DNA from: Paucidesulfovibrio gracilis DSM 16080
GTDB lineage: Bacteria > Desulfobacterota > Desulfovibrionia > Desulfovibrionales > Desulfovibrionaceae
Direction of reading: 5' to 3'
DNA length: 64,000 nucleotides
NCBI RefSeq assembly: GCF_900167125.1
Contig: NZ_FUYC01000003.1
Location: forward strand, 186,001 to 250,000
The notes below the pieces were generated by a model that worked only from the letters and a program-made list of their open reading frames with translations, ran no database searches and was not told the DNA's origin. The translations under genes and the position numbers were made by a program. This document shows, piece by piece, positions 33,093-42,335 of this stretch (position 1 is the first letter of the stretch; each line of letters opens with the position of its first letter).

Positions 33093-34944
33093 TCTTGGAG
33101 AGTGCCTTACCGATCTGGAACAAGCGGGTCGTTTGGTGCGCATCCATTCCGAAATTGATCCATTTCTAGAAGCGGGCGCCATTCAACGGCGGGTGTTCCA
33201 GGCCGGTGGACCCGCAGTGCTGTTCACTCGGGTCAAGGGGACAGCCTTTCCCATGGTCTGCAATCTGTTCGGCACACTGGAACGGACACGCTGGATATTC
33301 AGGGACACGCTGCGGTCTGTGGAACACATGCTGGCTCTTAAGGCGGATCCGATGCAGGGCTTGCGACGTGTCTTTCGATCCCCCGGACAACTCCCGGGGC
33401 TTGCCCGAACCGCATGGAGCGTCCCTCCGAAAAAGGTGTCCGGCGGTCCGGTTTTTGAGCGGACCACAACCATCTCGGATTTGCCGCATCTCGTTTCCTG
33501 GCCCAATGATGGCGGAGCGTATGTTACGCTGCCGCAAGTCTATTCGGAGCACCCCGACCAGCGTGGCTTTAGTGGATCCAATTTAGGGATGTATCGTGTC
33601 CAATTGACGGGGAACGAGTATGCCCCGGATACGGAAGTTGGGCTGCACTATCAAATCCATCGTGGAATAGGTGCTCATCATTCCAAGGCGTTGGAACGCG
33701 GAGAGGCGCTCCCCGTGAATGTTTTTGTTGGAGGTTCCCCGGCCATGACCCTGGCTGCGGTGATGCCGCTTCCCGAGGGGATGCCGGAATTGTTTTTTGC
33801 CGGGGCCATGGGAGGACGTCGTGTGCGCATGGCAACGCCGCCGGGCACGGATCGCGGGGCGCTTCCTGTGTTGGCCGAAGCGGATTTCTGTATTAGTGGA
33901 GAAATCCTGCCCGGCGCGGAAAAACCGGAAGGTCCGTTTGGCGATCATCTCGGTTATTACAGTCTTACCCACGAATTTCCCGTGTTGCGGGTGCGCCGAG
34001 TCTGGCACCGGAGGAATGCGGTCTGGCCGTTTACCACTGTGGGGCGGCCACCGCAGGAGGACACGGTGTTCGGCACCTTCATTCATGAACTCACCGAACC
34101 GTTGGTTCCCACCGTGTTCAGCGGTGTGCACGAGGTGCATGCCGTGGATCAGGCCGGGGTGCATCCCTTGTTGTTGGCAGTGGGGAGCGAACGATATGTT
34201 CCATACGAAAAGGAACGCAAGCCGCAGGAGCTGCTGACCAATGGATTGTCCCTTTTGGGCAACACCCAAACTTCTCTTTCCAAGTATGTGCTTCTCGGAG
34301 CACGAGAGGACGATCCCGATTTGTCGGCCCATGATATTCCGGAATTTTTCCGTCATGTCCTGGAACGGGTTGACTTGAGCCGTGATTTACATTTTATCAC
34401 CCGAACAACCATCGATACCCTGGATTATTCCGGCATCAGCCTGAACCAAGGCTCCAAGCTGCTGCTGACCGTGGCGGGGACTCCAAAACGAAAATTGGCT
34501 CGGCAGCTTCCCGGTGAGTTGCGGCTGCCGGATTTTGTGGGGCGTCCACAGGTTATGGCTCCCGGAATTCTCGTGGTCCAGGGACCATCGCACGATCAGG
34601 AAAGAGACCAGCATGATCCACGCATGCAAGCATTGGCCGAGGCCATGGAATCTCAGTCTGGGCTGGAAGGGTTTCCTCTGCTGGTTGTTGTCGATGACGC
34701 GTTGTTCGCTGCAGCGGATTGGGACAATTTCCTTTGGGTCGCGTTCACTCGATCCGACCCGGCTACGGATCTGTATGGGGTAGGGGCTTTTACCCATTGC
34801 AAGCACTGGGGATGCCGTGGTCCCTTGATTATGGATGCCCGGTTGAAAACCTACCATGCTCCGCCGCTGGAGACCGACCCCGAGGTGGACCGGCGTGTCG
34901 ATGCCTTGGCAGCTCCAGGTGGACCATTGCACGGCATCCTCTAA
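33079..34944 (+). CDS. UbiD-family decarboxylase
   Basis: The 621-residue protein has the UbiD pattern: VNVFVGGSPAMTLAAVMPLPEG, ADFCISGEILPGAEKPEGPFGDHLGYYS (prenyl-FMN and acid-base region with the Glu-Arg-Glu type residues) and VRRVWHRRNAVWPFTTVG. It is longer than E. coli UbiD (near 500) and closer in size to decarboxylases linked to menaquinone synthesis, which is a possible but unproven role. It needs prenylated FMN, which the ubiX gene at 20700 could provide. The ATG at 33079 follows GGAGGAAGG. Confidence 0.88.
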   Translation: MGYRNLGECLTDLEQAGRLVRIHSEIDPFLEAGAIQRRVFQAGGPAVLFTRVKGTAFPMVCNLFGTLERTRWIFRDTLRSVEHMLALKADPMQGLRRVFRSPGQLPGLARTAWSVPPKKVSGGPVFERTTTISDLPHLVSWPNDGGAYVTLPQVYSEHPDQRGFSGSNLGMYRVQLTGNEYAPDTEVGLHYQIHRGIGAHHSKALERGEALPVNVFVGGSPAMTLAAVMPLPEGMPELFFAGAMGGRRVRMATPPGTDRGALPVLAEADFCISGEILPGAEKPEGPFGDHLGYYSLTHEFPVLRVRRVWHRRNAVWPFTTVGRPPQEDTVFGTFIHELTEPLVPTVFSGVHEVHAVDQAGVHPLLLAVGSERYVPYEKERKPQELLTNGLSLLGNTQTSLSKYVLLGAREDDPDLSAHDIPEFFRHVLERVDLSRDLHFITRTTIDTLDYSGISLNQGSKLLLTVAGTPKRKLARQLPGELRLPDFVGRPQVMAPGILVVQGPSHDQERDQHDPRMQALAEAMESQSGLEGFPLLVVVDDALFAAADWDNFLWVAFTRSDPATDLYGVGAFTHCKHWGCRGPLIMDARLKTYHAPPLETDPEVDRRVDALAAPGGPLHGIL

Positions 34945-34954
34945 AAAAAGTGTA

Positions 34955-35032
34955 TCTTTGGGGACACATTGTAATGTTTCGGGACGGCCCTTTTGTTCGA
35001 AACCACGTCCCCGCGTTGGGACACATGGCATA
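34955..35032. repeat. Direct repeat of a GGGACACAT motif around a dyad
   Basis: TTGGGGACACATTGTAATG near 34956 recurs as TTGGGACACATGGCATAATG near 35014. Between them GTTTCG (34975) pairs with CGAAAC (34998). It lies between ubiD and the next gene. The origin is unknown. Confidence 0.35.
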
Positions 35033-35046
35033 ATGAGGAGAGGATG

Positions 35047-35553
35047 ATGGATGAGAACGTTCTGAAAACGCTAACCATGGCGTTTGCCGCCGACGTGTAC
35101 GAAAGTGTTGACGCAGCTCGCAAAGATAGGGATTTAAAGGTTTTTCGCCATACCATGTTTGAAGGTGAGGATGGCTTGCAAGTCTTTTGCGGTTTTTTCC
35201 CCAAGGCCGACCTTCAGGCCATTCCGGGCCTGACGGAGGAGTTTCTTTCGCAACTCAAAACGTTCAACATGGTTGGCGTCATCACGGACGGCAAACGTGC
35301 CATGGAGCTGTTTCACGTGGGGGCGCAGAACAAGCCATTTCAGGGATTGGAGAAGGCGGAAGACTTGGCCAAGGTTTTGGACCGGGATCGGCTTATGATT
35401 TTTTTGCAATCCTACTTCGACGTCAGAGGCATCACCATTGACTTGGAAACCGTTTCCTATGAGGATTTTTTGAAAGTGGTGGAGGAGCAGGTTTTTCAGT
35501 TCACGACCATGAAAGAAATGCAGATAGTTGATCAGTTTCTTGGCGAGAATTAA
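35047..35553 (+). CDS. Hypothetical cytoplasmic protein
   Basis: The 168-residue acidic protein has no signal peptide or membrane helix. It contains VFRHTMFEGEDGLQVFCGFFP, GLEKAEDLAKVLDRDRLM and a C-terminal helix ending FTTMKEMQIVDQFLGEN. I recognise no domain. The ATG at 35047 is preferred, with GGAG six bases upstream; an ATG one codon earlier is also possible. The gene has its own terminator. Confidence 0.7.
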   Translation: MDENVLKTLTMAFAADVYESVDAARKDRDLKVFRHTMFEGEDGLQVFCGFFPKADLQAIPGLTEEFLSQLKTFNMVGVITDGKRAMELFHVGAQNKPFQGLEKAEDLAKVLDRDRLMIFLQSYFDVRGITIDLETVSYEDFLKVVEEQVFQFTTMKEMQIVDQFLGEN

Positions 35554-35575
35554 TCCTGCGGCGTGACTTTTTCGG

Positions 35576-35604
35576 AAAAGGCTCCACATTTGGAGCCTTT
35601 TTTT
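35576..35604 (+). terminator. Rho-independent terminator
   Basis: AAAAGGCTCCA pairs with TGGAGCCTTTT around a short loop and ends in seven T residues. It also has an A/T-run suited to the convergent Hpt gene. Confidence 0.9.
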
Positions 35605-35611
35605 GTTCGAT

Positions 35612-36007
35612 CTACTCCGTCCAGTTTTGGGCCATGGCGCAGAGGTCGCCGTGCAAATCTTCCACATCCTGCTCGTCACTGGATGCCACATCTTCAAACA
35701 ACTCGTTAATGCTGTCCACGGCTTCGAGCAGTAGGGTCGCCACTTGGTTGTCAGGAATCAGACCTCCGCCTCGGATGCGGTCCAGAACGTTTTCCAGGCC
35801 ATGGGAAAGCCGCTCGATATTGCGCAGCCCCAGCAGGTTTGCCCCGGCCTTGATGGAATGCGCATCTCGGAAAATACTGTGAATGAGTTCCGGGTCGGTC
35901 TCTTCTCCATAGTTTTCCATGGCGAGAATGCCTGACTCAATGTCCATGAGCCGGTCTTCGGATTCACTGAGAAACGTGGAAAGGACTTCGTCGTCAATGG
36001 TCGTCAA
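35612..36007 (-). CDS. Stand-alone histidine phosphotransfer (Hpt) protein
   Basis: The 131-residue helical protein has the CheA P1-type Hpt motif SIFRDAHSIKAGANLLGL, with the phosphorylatable His at about residue 50 and the downstream Lys. It begins at a TTG whose TTGA overlaps the cheV stop, so it is coupled to cheV. A free Hpt beside a response-regulator-containing CheV suggests a small phosphorelay branch in chemotaxis. The partner kinase is not in the window. Confidence 0.88.
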   Translation of the reverse strand: MTTIDDEVLSTFLSESEDRLMDIESGILAMENYGEETDPELIHSIFRDAHSIKAGANLLGLRNIERLSHGLENVLDRIRGGGLIPDNQVATLLLEAVDSINELFEDVASSDEQDVEDLHGDLCAMAQNWTE

Positions 36008-36924
36008 GAGACACTTCCTTCAATGAGATTGGATGCGATTTCCGGGATGCGTTCCATTTCCGGTTTAGAGACCTGGGCGTCCGCTCCCACGGACTCACCT
36101 TTGTGTCGTAGTTCCTTTGTGATGATGGAAGAATATAGAATCACGGGAAGTTTTTGGAATATCTTATGTGTTTTTATCTCTTTGGTAAGGCTGAACCCAT
36201 CCATGAGCGGCATTTCAATATCGGAAATGATGATATCCGGCATAGGGGTTCCCTGTTCTTCCATGGAGGTGAGCGTAGCCAATGCTTCCTTGCCGTTGAC
36301 GGTGATAATTGGGTCGAACCCTGCGGACGTGAGACTGTTTTTCAGCATGAGGCGGATGGTTGCGGAATCGTCGGCAACCAGGGCCGTGTATCGGCTTTCC
36401 GTCATTGTATCCATGGGGCGGTGGTGGTCGATGGGATTAACTTCGGAAAGAATGGTTTCCAAATCCAGTAATTGGATGAAGCGATCCCCCATGTTGACCA
36501 TGCCGATGATGGACCCGGTTCCCAGAGAGTTGAGATAGGTTCCCGGAGGGATGACCTCTTCCCAATTCACACGGTGGATTTCGGTGACGCCCGAAACCAG
36601 GAAGCCGGTAACGGTTTGGCTGAATTCCGTCACGATGACGATGTCCATCCCGTCGGGAGACCTATTGATGTCAAGCCATACCGCCAGGTCGAGTACGGGA
36701 AGAATCAAGTCCCGCAGAGGAATATTACCCAAAAACGAAGGATGGGGAGCGGATTCCGGCGGTTCCAGGTTCGGCGATTCGATAACCTGCATCACCTTGG
36801 CTACGTTAATGCCAAAGTGACTTGTAACAGGCGGTTTCCCGCCTTGTGCCGGTTCGGTGATGAAAAACTCGAGAATTTCAAGTTCATTCGTGCCGGTTTC
36901 AAGCAGGATTTCTTTTTGACTCAT
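36004..36924 (-). CDS. cheV: Chemotaxis protein CheV (CheW-REC)
   Basis: The 306-residue protein has an N-terminal CheW-like domain (about residues 15-165, FGINVAKVMQVIE and GNIPLRDLILPVLDLAVWL) and a C-terminal receiver domain (about 180-305). The receiver has VADDSATIRLML, the phospho-Asp in IIISDIEMPLMDGFS and the Lys in QVSKPE. CheV couples receptors to CheA and tunes adaptation. A GGGGAGG site precedes the start, and the Hpt gene follows with overlapping stop and start. Confidence 0.95.
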   Translation of the reverse strand: MSQKEILLETGTNELEILEFFITEPAQGGKPPVTSHFGINVAKVMQVIESPNLEPPESAPHPSFLGNIPLRDLILPVLDLAVWLDINRSPDGMDIVIVTEFSQTVTGFLVSGVTEIHRVNWEEVIPPGTYLNSLGTGSIIGMVNMGDRFIQLLDLETILSEVNPIDHHRPMDTMTESRYTALVADDSATIRLMLKNSLTSAGFDPIITVNGKEALATLTSMEEQGTPMPDIIISDIEMPLMDGFSLTKEIKTHKIFQKLPVILYSSIITKELRHKGESVGADAQVSKPEMERIPEIASNLIEGSVS

Positions 36925-37042
36925 AGCCTCCCCTTTCCCGCGATACGGAGTTTTCCCTCATTTGGCTTTTACCTTGGTGTCCCGTCCCCTGTAAAGGGGC
37001 GTTTTCTTCGAAAGGCAAAAGGTGTTTGATTGTTGCCGCGGA

Positions 37043-37071
37043 TTTGGTATTTGCTGAGTCTGGTGTATAAA
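37043..37071 (+). promoter_or_regulatory. Promoter of the glutamate dehydrogenase gene
   Basis: TTTGGT (37043-37048) and TATAAA (37066-37071) are 17 bases apart, 57 bases before the ATG. The -10 box is good, the -35 moderate. Confidence 0.5.
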
Positions 37072-37127
37072 GAATGCCTTTTTGAATGATTTTATTTCGA
37101 CGAATGTCGAAAATCAGGGAGGAATCC

Positions 37128-40070
37128 ATGGCATCGGATGTAGAAAACGGCGTTGATGCGGTTCTTGATCGGCTCAAAAGCGATTTGCGGGAGGCTGCCG
37201 ACTCCCTGGTCCCCTGGTTCCATCAAAACATGCCCGAGTATTATTTCCGAACGCATACCAAGGAGGAGCAACTCTGGCATCTGCATGCCATGCTTTCGGC
37301 CGGGGTGCTCACAGAGCAGCAGGCCGTGGTTTTGAAAAGTCCGTGCGGCACCAGGGTGACGCACATCATGCCAGGGAGCGATATGGCTTCCCTGATTCAT
37401 TCGGTCGGGTTGCTGGCGGAGGAGCGGATTCAGACCGCCAGGCTGTATACGAGCATGGATGATTCCCTCCGCCTGGATACGTTTCTGCTGGGCAAGCAGG
37501 CTTTGTGTGAAACACGCACCACGCCGTTCCGTCAGGCTCTGGATCTAGTGCGTTCCGCAGGGATGCGACTGGATGACGAGGCGGCCTTTGAAGAATTCCT
37601 GGCTTCGGCTTCCCAGGATTATGTCGATAAGTTTGAACCGAATCGAGCAGTACGCCATTTTGAAATGTGCCGCTGTGTGGAGTCCACGGAGCGGGTACAT
37701 GTTGTTTTGGATTCCGATGATGCCCAGGGATTCGATCGCATCATGCTGGCCATGGAAAACCCGCCCGCCCGGGGCGTGCTTCTGCAGGCATTGAAGGTGT
37801 TCCAGCGGGAAGGGTATGAAGTGCTCCGGGCTTACGGGGACGAATTCGAACGCGGCGAGTCCGGTCGTATGGCGGTCATGTCGTTTTATCTGGATCGCTC
37901 CCAGGGAGGTTTGGAGGAGAGCAGTCCCGCTTTTCAACGTTTGAAGCGGCAGCTTATGGCTGTAAAATGGTTTACTTTCCATAGCCTGGAGCTGTTGGCG
38001 GAAGAGGACGGCTGGGAGATAGGCCGGGTGATGCTCCTGCAGGCAGCCTGTGAGTTTGCGCATCAGTTTTTGATCCGGAAAAATATTTACGCCTACACGT
38101 CGGCCAAAATCGTACGGACCGCGCTGAAGCATCGGGAACTTCTGGATCACATGGCCTCATATTTCGAGGCGCGTTTCGACCCGGAGATTCGCGAGCCACG
38201 GGAGGAGTTGGAGCAGAAACGTCGGGATATGGTTCATGCGCTTTTGCGGGATGTGAATGATGACATCGCCCGCAAGATCTTGGGCTATATCTTTCGTTTT
38301 TTCCGCCATGTGCTCCGCTGCAACTACTATATGCCCAATCGGTTCGGATTGAGCTTCCGCATGGATCCACGGGTGCTTCCTCCCTTGCCGGATGAGGAAC
38401 GGCCCTATGCCTTTTATTGCTTCCACGGGCCGAGTTGTTTTGGATTCCATGTGCGCTATCGGGACATGTCCCGCGGTGGGGTGCGCGTAGTTCGGACCCG
38501 TACCCAGGAACAGTTTGAAATCGAATCGAACCGGCTTTTCGACGAGGCCAATCAATTGGCCCGGGCGCAGCAATACAAAAATAAGGATATCCCCGAAGGC
38601 GGCTCAAAGGCCGTGATCCTGCTCGGGCCTACAGGAGAGATCGATCTTGCCGTAAAGAGCATGGTGGATTCCCTCCTGGACATCATCGTCACCGACGAGA
38701 AAGGCCGACTGGCTCCGCAGATAGTGGATTATCTCCAACATGAGGAAATAATTTATCTCGGTCCGGACGAGAACATTACACCCCGGCATATTGAGTGGAT
38801 TACGGCCCGGGCGGCGAAACGCGGATATCGGTGGCCCAATGCGTTTATGAGTTCCAAGCCCCGTACCGGCATCAACCATAAGCGATACGGCGTGACCAGC
38901 GAAGGAGTCATCGTTTTTGCCGAGGAGGTGTTGCGATCCCTGGACATTGATCCGCATCGGGATCCTTTTACTGTGAAGCTTACGGGTGGACCCGCTGGTG
39001 ACGTGGCCTCCAATGTGGTTAAGATTCTGCACCGAGAGTTCGGGGACAAGGCCCGTGTTGTGGCCATGTCGGACGGCCATGGTGCCGTACATGATCCGGA
39101 TGGATTGAACTATGAGGAACTGCTTCGTTTGATTGAGGCTGATTTGCGAACCAGCCACTTTGATGCTTCCAAGCTGACAGGGAAAGGAGCCTTTGTCGTT
39201 TCCACGGATACGCCGGATGGGGTGCGCAAACGAGATGACCTCCACAATATCGTGGAGGCGGACATCTTTATTCCAGCCGGCGGCCGTCCGGACACTATGA
39301 ATATCAAAAATTGGCAACGATTTATGCGCAAGGATGGTACGCCAACGGCTCGGGCCGTGGTGGAGGGGGCGAACTTGTTCATCGCCCCGGATGCCCGTGC
39401 CCGGTTGGAAAGCAAAGGGGTTCTTTGTGTACCTGGTCCTTCGGCCAACAAAACAGGTGTGATTTGTTCCTCCTATGAAATCTTGGCCGGGCTGATTCTT
39501 TCGGATGAGGAATTTTTAGAGATGAAGGATCAATATGCCGAGGAGCTTTTGGAAATTCTGCGGCAAAGAGCCAGGGACGAAGCCCGGCTTTTGCTCCGGG
39601 AGTACCGTTACGCTTCTGGCACCATGACCTTGACGGAGCTTTCCTACGAAGTGTCCCGGGCCATCAATTCCTTGGGGGACTCTATCGTGACCATGCTTTC
39701 CAAGGACGTGTCCTCTTTGCCGGACGACAAGCCGCTGTGCGACCTCTTGCTGGCCTATTGTCCTCCCATCTTGGTGGAACGCTATGCGGACAGAATCATC
39801 CAAAACGTTCCCCGACGACATCAGTTTGCTTTGCTGGCGGCGTTTATGGCTTCCCGAATTCTGTATGCTGAGGGGTTGGGCTGGATCAACCGATTGACCC
39901 GGGTCCGCTCCATGCGCGATGTGGTGTACGCCTATCTTGAGGAAGAAAAGCGGGTCGCTGCATTGGTCCGCACGATCCAGGAATGCGGGTTTGCCGAGAA
40001 GGACTTGGTTGCCGATATTGTGGGCGCGACCGGGCGAAAGCTGCTTACGTCGAAACGTCTCGGCCTGTGA
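37128..40070 (+). CDS. Large NAD-dependent glutamate dehydrogenase
   Basis: The 980-residue protein has a long N-terminal regulatory half and a catalytic Glu/Leu/Phe/Val dehydrogenase half. The latter contains RYRDMSRGGVRVVRTRTQEQ, the substrate-site DIPEGGSKAVILLGP, the NAD-binding TGGPAGDVASNVVKIL and the C-terminal GANLFIAPDARARLE. Size and order match the roughly 1000-residue NAD-GDH class, smaller than the 1600-residue proteobacterial type. It would deaminate glutamate to 2-oxoglutarate. The ATG at 37128 follows GGGAGGAA; the open frame extends upstream to 37086 without a site. The gene has its own promoter and terminator. Confidence 0.9.
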   Translation: MASDVENGVDAVLDRLKSDLREAADSLVPWFHQNMPEYYFRTHTKEEQLWHLHAMLSAGVLTEQQAVVLKSPCGTRVTHIMPGSDMASLIHSVGLLAEERIQTARLYTSMDDSLRLDTFLLGKQALCETRTTPFRQALDLVRSAGMRLDDEAAFEEFLASASQDYVDKFEPNRAVRHFEMCRCVESTERVHVVLDSDDAQGFDRIMLAMENPPARGVLLQALKVFQREGYEVLRAYGDEFERGESGRMAVMSFYLDRSQGGLEESSPAFQRLKRQLMAVKWFTFHSLELLAEEDGWEIGRVMLLQAACEFAHQFLIRKNIYAYTSAKIVRTALKHRELLDHMASYFEARFDPEIREPREELEQKRRDMVHALLRDVNDDIARKILGYIFRFFRHVLRCNYYMPNRFGLSFRMDPRVLPPLPDEERPYAFYCFHGPSCFGFHVRYRDMSRGGVRVVRTRTQEQFEIESNRLFDEANQLARAQQYKNKDIPEGGSKAVILLGPTGEIDLAVKSMVDSLLDIIVTDEKGRLAPQIVDYLQHEEIIYLGPDENITPRHIEWITARAAKRGYRWPNAFMSSKPRTGINHKRYGVTSEGVIVFAEEVLRSLDIDPHRDPFTVKLTGGPAGDVASNVVKILHREFGDKARVVAMSDGHGAVHDPDGLNYEELLRLIEADLRTSHFDASKLTGKGAFVVSTDTPDGVRKRDDLHNIVEADIFIPAGGRPDTMNIKNWQRFMRKDGTPTARAVVEGANLFIAPDARARLESKGVLCVPGPSANKTGVICSSYEILAGLILSDEEFLEMKDQYAEELLEILRQRARDEARLLLREYRYASGTMTLTELSYEVSRAINSLGDSIVTMLSKDVSSLPDDKPLCDLLLAYCPPILVERYADRIIQNVPRRHQFALLAAFMASRILYAEGLGWINRLTRVRSMRDVVYAYLEEEKRVAALVRTIQECGFAEKDLVADIVGATGRKLLTSKRLGL

Positions 40071-40092
40071 TCTCGGGTTAGGTGAAGATCGT

Positions 40093-40125
40093 CCCGGGAA
40101 GGCCGAAGACCTTCCCGGGTTTTTT
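40093..40125 (+). terminator. Rho-independent terminator of glutamate dehydrogenase
   Basis: A perfect 10-bp stem, CCCGGGAAGG with CCTTCCCGGG, around a seven-base loop ends in six T residues. Confidence 0.95.
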
Positions 40126-40223
40126 CATGGCTGGCTTCCACTGCAGAAATTTGTGGAATTTGTTATGAGGGGCGAAGAGCAAACAGGCCTTCATCCAAAT
40201 AAAAAGAGAAAAGGGAGGTGTTC

Positions 40224-41309
40224 ATGTCCCTGCCGTTTGAAAATAGTGATACCGCGTTGCGGGAACAGGTGGACCAGACGCTTCAGACGAGGAAGGCGGC
40301 TGGACTGGAAGGAATGGTGGGCGGGCTGGAAGCCGTGGTGGTCAACGTGGAGCCGGAATCTTTGCGTGATGCTGCCCAGGAGTTTTTGTCCGTCACAGGC
40401 TATATGTTTGAGCAGGCGTGGCGAAGTGAATCCGGTCGTGGATGCCAGTTACGGCAGGAGGGATCAGCTGATTTTCTGTTTACGTGCAGGTCTGGCGAAT
40501 GCACGCCATTTGCTCCGTTCAATCCAGGGCCGAAGTCGCAGCATCTGCCGCAAACCCGCTTGGAAACATTTATTTTCAAATGTCCGGACCTGGAACGTTT
40601 TGTGGCGTTACAAAGAGAACAGGGGCGTTGTTTTCTCACTGCGGAGCCGATCCGTACGCAGAACTTTTTGTTTATTCAAACTCCGCCGTCGCGGTATACG
40701 GGGAATTCCATCGGCTTTGTGCAATGGTTGCAAGAGGAAGGACAGTGGGCCTGGCCGGGCAGTGTGCCGTTGAACTGGCGCTTGGAAAAGCCGGATTATC
40801 CTCATCTCTCCAATGTTCGAGAGCTTGACCACGCAGCGACCAGGGTGCGTGCTGAGGAGCGGGATCGCGCCATTATTGAGTTTATGGAATGGACCAACTA
40901 CCAATTCGATTTCGCCGTCTATGTGGAGTCCCTCAATTCTATTACCAATGTTGCTCGTCTTTCTGCAGAAGATTTTTCCATGGTTTTTACGTCCGGCATC
41001 AAACCCTTTGCAGGGATGGAAGATTCTGGTCCAACGGAAAAATATATCCATAATTACAATACAAGAGTGCATCACTTGGCGTTTCACACGCAGAACATCG
41101 AACAAACGTTTCAAGGGTTGCAGGAGCAAGGGGTCGAATTTCTTGTGGAGTTGGTCGGTGGTCCCTCCGAAGGCTTGCATCAGACCTTCACCAAACCCAT
41201 GGAGCATACGCTGTTGGTCAATGAGTACATCCTCCGTTACGGGGATTTCGACGGTTTTTTCACCAAAAGCAATGTGACCAAGCTTACGGCTGCAACAGAG
41301 GCTCAATAG
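40224..41309 (+). CDS. VOC-superfamily protein related to 4-hydroxyphenylpyruvate dioxygenase
   Basis: The 361-residue protein has two VOC-like halves. The second is clearly HPPD-like (ELDHAATRV, FMEWTNYQFDFAVYV, HNYNTRVHHLAFHTQNIEQTF and a terminal YGDFDGFF), with His in ELDH and VHHLAF as likely iron ligands. The first half (GGLEAVVVNVEPESL onward) is weaker. The typical HPPD C-terminal QIF/Glu ligand segment is not obvious, so activity may differ. ATG 40224 follows GGGAGG. It lies between the glutamate dehydrogenase and an ABC transporter and is probably single. Confidence 0.7.
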   Translation: MSLPFENSDTALREQVDQTLQTRKAAGLEGMVGGLEAVVVNVEPESLRDAAQEFLSVTGYMFEQAWRSESGRGCQLRQEGSADFLFTCRSGECTPFAPFNPGPKSQHLPQTRLETFIFKCPDLERFVALQREQGRCFLTAEPIRTQNFLFIQTPPSRYTGNSIGFVQWLQEEGQWAWPGSVPLNWRLEKPDYPHLSNVRELDHAATRVRAEERDRAIIEFMEWTNYQFDFAVYVESLNSITNVARLSAEDFSMVFTSGIKPFAGMEDSGPTEKYIHNYNTRVHHLAFHTQNIEQTFQGLQEQGVEFLVELVGGPSEGLHQTFTKPMEHTLLVNEYILRYGDFDGFFTKSNVTKLTAATEAQ

Positions 41310-41385
41310 CTGGTTCGCCGGGGTTGATGCTTGCGCCATATCCATTTAAGACACGGAAATACTTTTGTTCGAGGGGAAAAAGGAA

Positions 41386-42327
41386 ATGAAGCGAAACGTC
41401 GTCTGGCTGACGCTCGCCTTTCTGATGTGTCTCTGGTGGAATGGTGCCGTATGGGCCGGAGAGACGATTCGGTTCGGCGTCCTCAATGTCCTGGATACGC
41501 TGCCGTTGCAGGTGGCGGAGCAGGAAGGGCTGTTTGATGAACAGGGGTTGGATGTGGAGCTGGTTCCCTTTGCCAGTGCCATGGAGCGGGATGTGGCGGT
41601 GCAGGCTGGTCGTTTGGACGGGTATTTCGGCGACTTGATTGCGGCATTGCTGCTTCTGGACCAAGGGCGTCCTTTTCCCGTGGTTACGGTTTCCTACCGG
41701 ACCACTCCCGGGCAGCCCATGTTTGGTCTGGCTACGGCTCCAGGCCTGGAGACGGCGGAGCATGATTTGCCGGGTGCCAAAGTGGGGTATTCTCGTTCCA
41801 CGATTATGGAATATTTACTGGACAAGATCGCTGAAGACCGGGGGTTGGCTCCGGACCATTGGGATAGGGTGGAGGTGAAAAAAATCCCCATCCGCTTCCA
41901 AATGTTGCTGTCCGGTCAGCTCGACGCCGCGTTGCTCCCTGAGCCGCTGCTTTCATTGGCACGGCTCAAAGGCGGCTCCACGGCCATGACCACGGAGCAG
42001 TTGGATTTGCCGCTGACCGTGCTGTGCCTGCATCAACGCTTTGCTGCCGGGAATGCCCGGGTGTTGCGTTCATTCATGACCGCCTACGAGGCGGCTTTGC
42101 GGCATTTGCGGGAACAGCCTGAGAAGTACCGTTCGCTCATGGCGGAAACGTGCCGGATACCCAAACCGCTTGTTTCGGATTTTCCCATTTATACCTACCC
42201 GGAACCGGCATTGCCGTCTGCGGATGAAGTCATGGACGTCCAGACCTGGATGCGTGGGAAAGACATGCTTTCGGCCCCTATTCCATATACTGAAGTGGTA
42301 GCTTCCGTTGAACAGGATAACGGGTAA
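41386..42327 (+). CDS. NitT/TauT-type ABC transporter substrate-binding protein
   Basis: The 313-residue protein has a signal peptide (MKRNVVWLTLAFLMCLWWNGAVWA) and the NMT1/SsuA-like fold (IRFGVLNVLDTLPLQVAEQEGLF, GRLDGYFGDLIAALLLLDQGRPF, YSRSTIMEYLLDKIAE). It would bind a small organic or oxyanion substrate such as a sulfonate, a pyrimidine or a metal-free thiamine precursor; the choice cannot be made from sequence. It is the first gene of a run in which spacing is 8 bases or overlap throughout. Confidence 0.85.
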   Translation: MKRNVVWLTLAFLMCLWWNGAVWAGETIRFGVLNVLDTLPLQVAEQEGLFDEQGLDVELVPFASAMERDVAVQAGRLDGYFGDLIAALLLLDQGRPFPVVTVSYRTTPGQPMFGLATAPGLETAEHDLPGAKVGYSRSTIMEYLLDKIAEDRGLAPDHWDRVEVKKIPIRFQMLLSGQLDAALLPEPLLSLARLKGGSTAMTTEQLDLPLTVLCLHQRFAAGNARVLRSFMTAYEAALRHLREQPEKYRSLMAETCRIPKPLVSDFPIYTYPEPALPSADEVMDVQTWMRGKDMLSAPIPYTEVVASVEQDNG

Positions 42328-42335
42328 TCGCGGCA

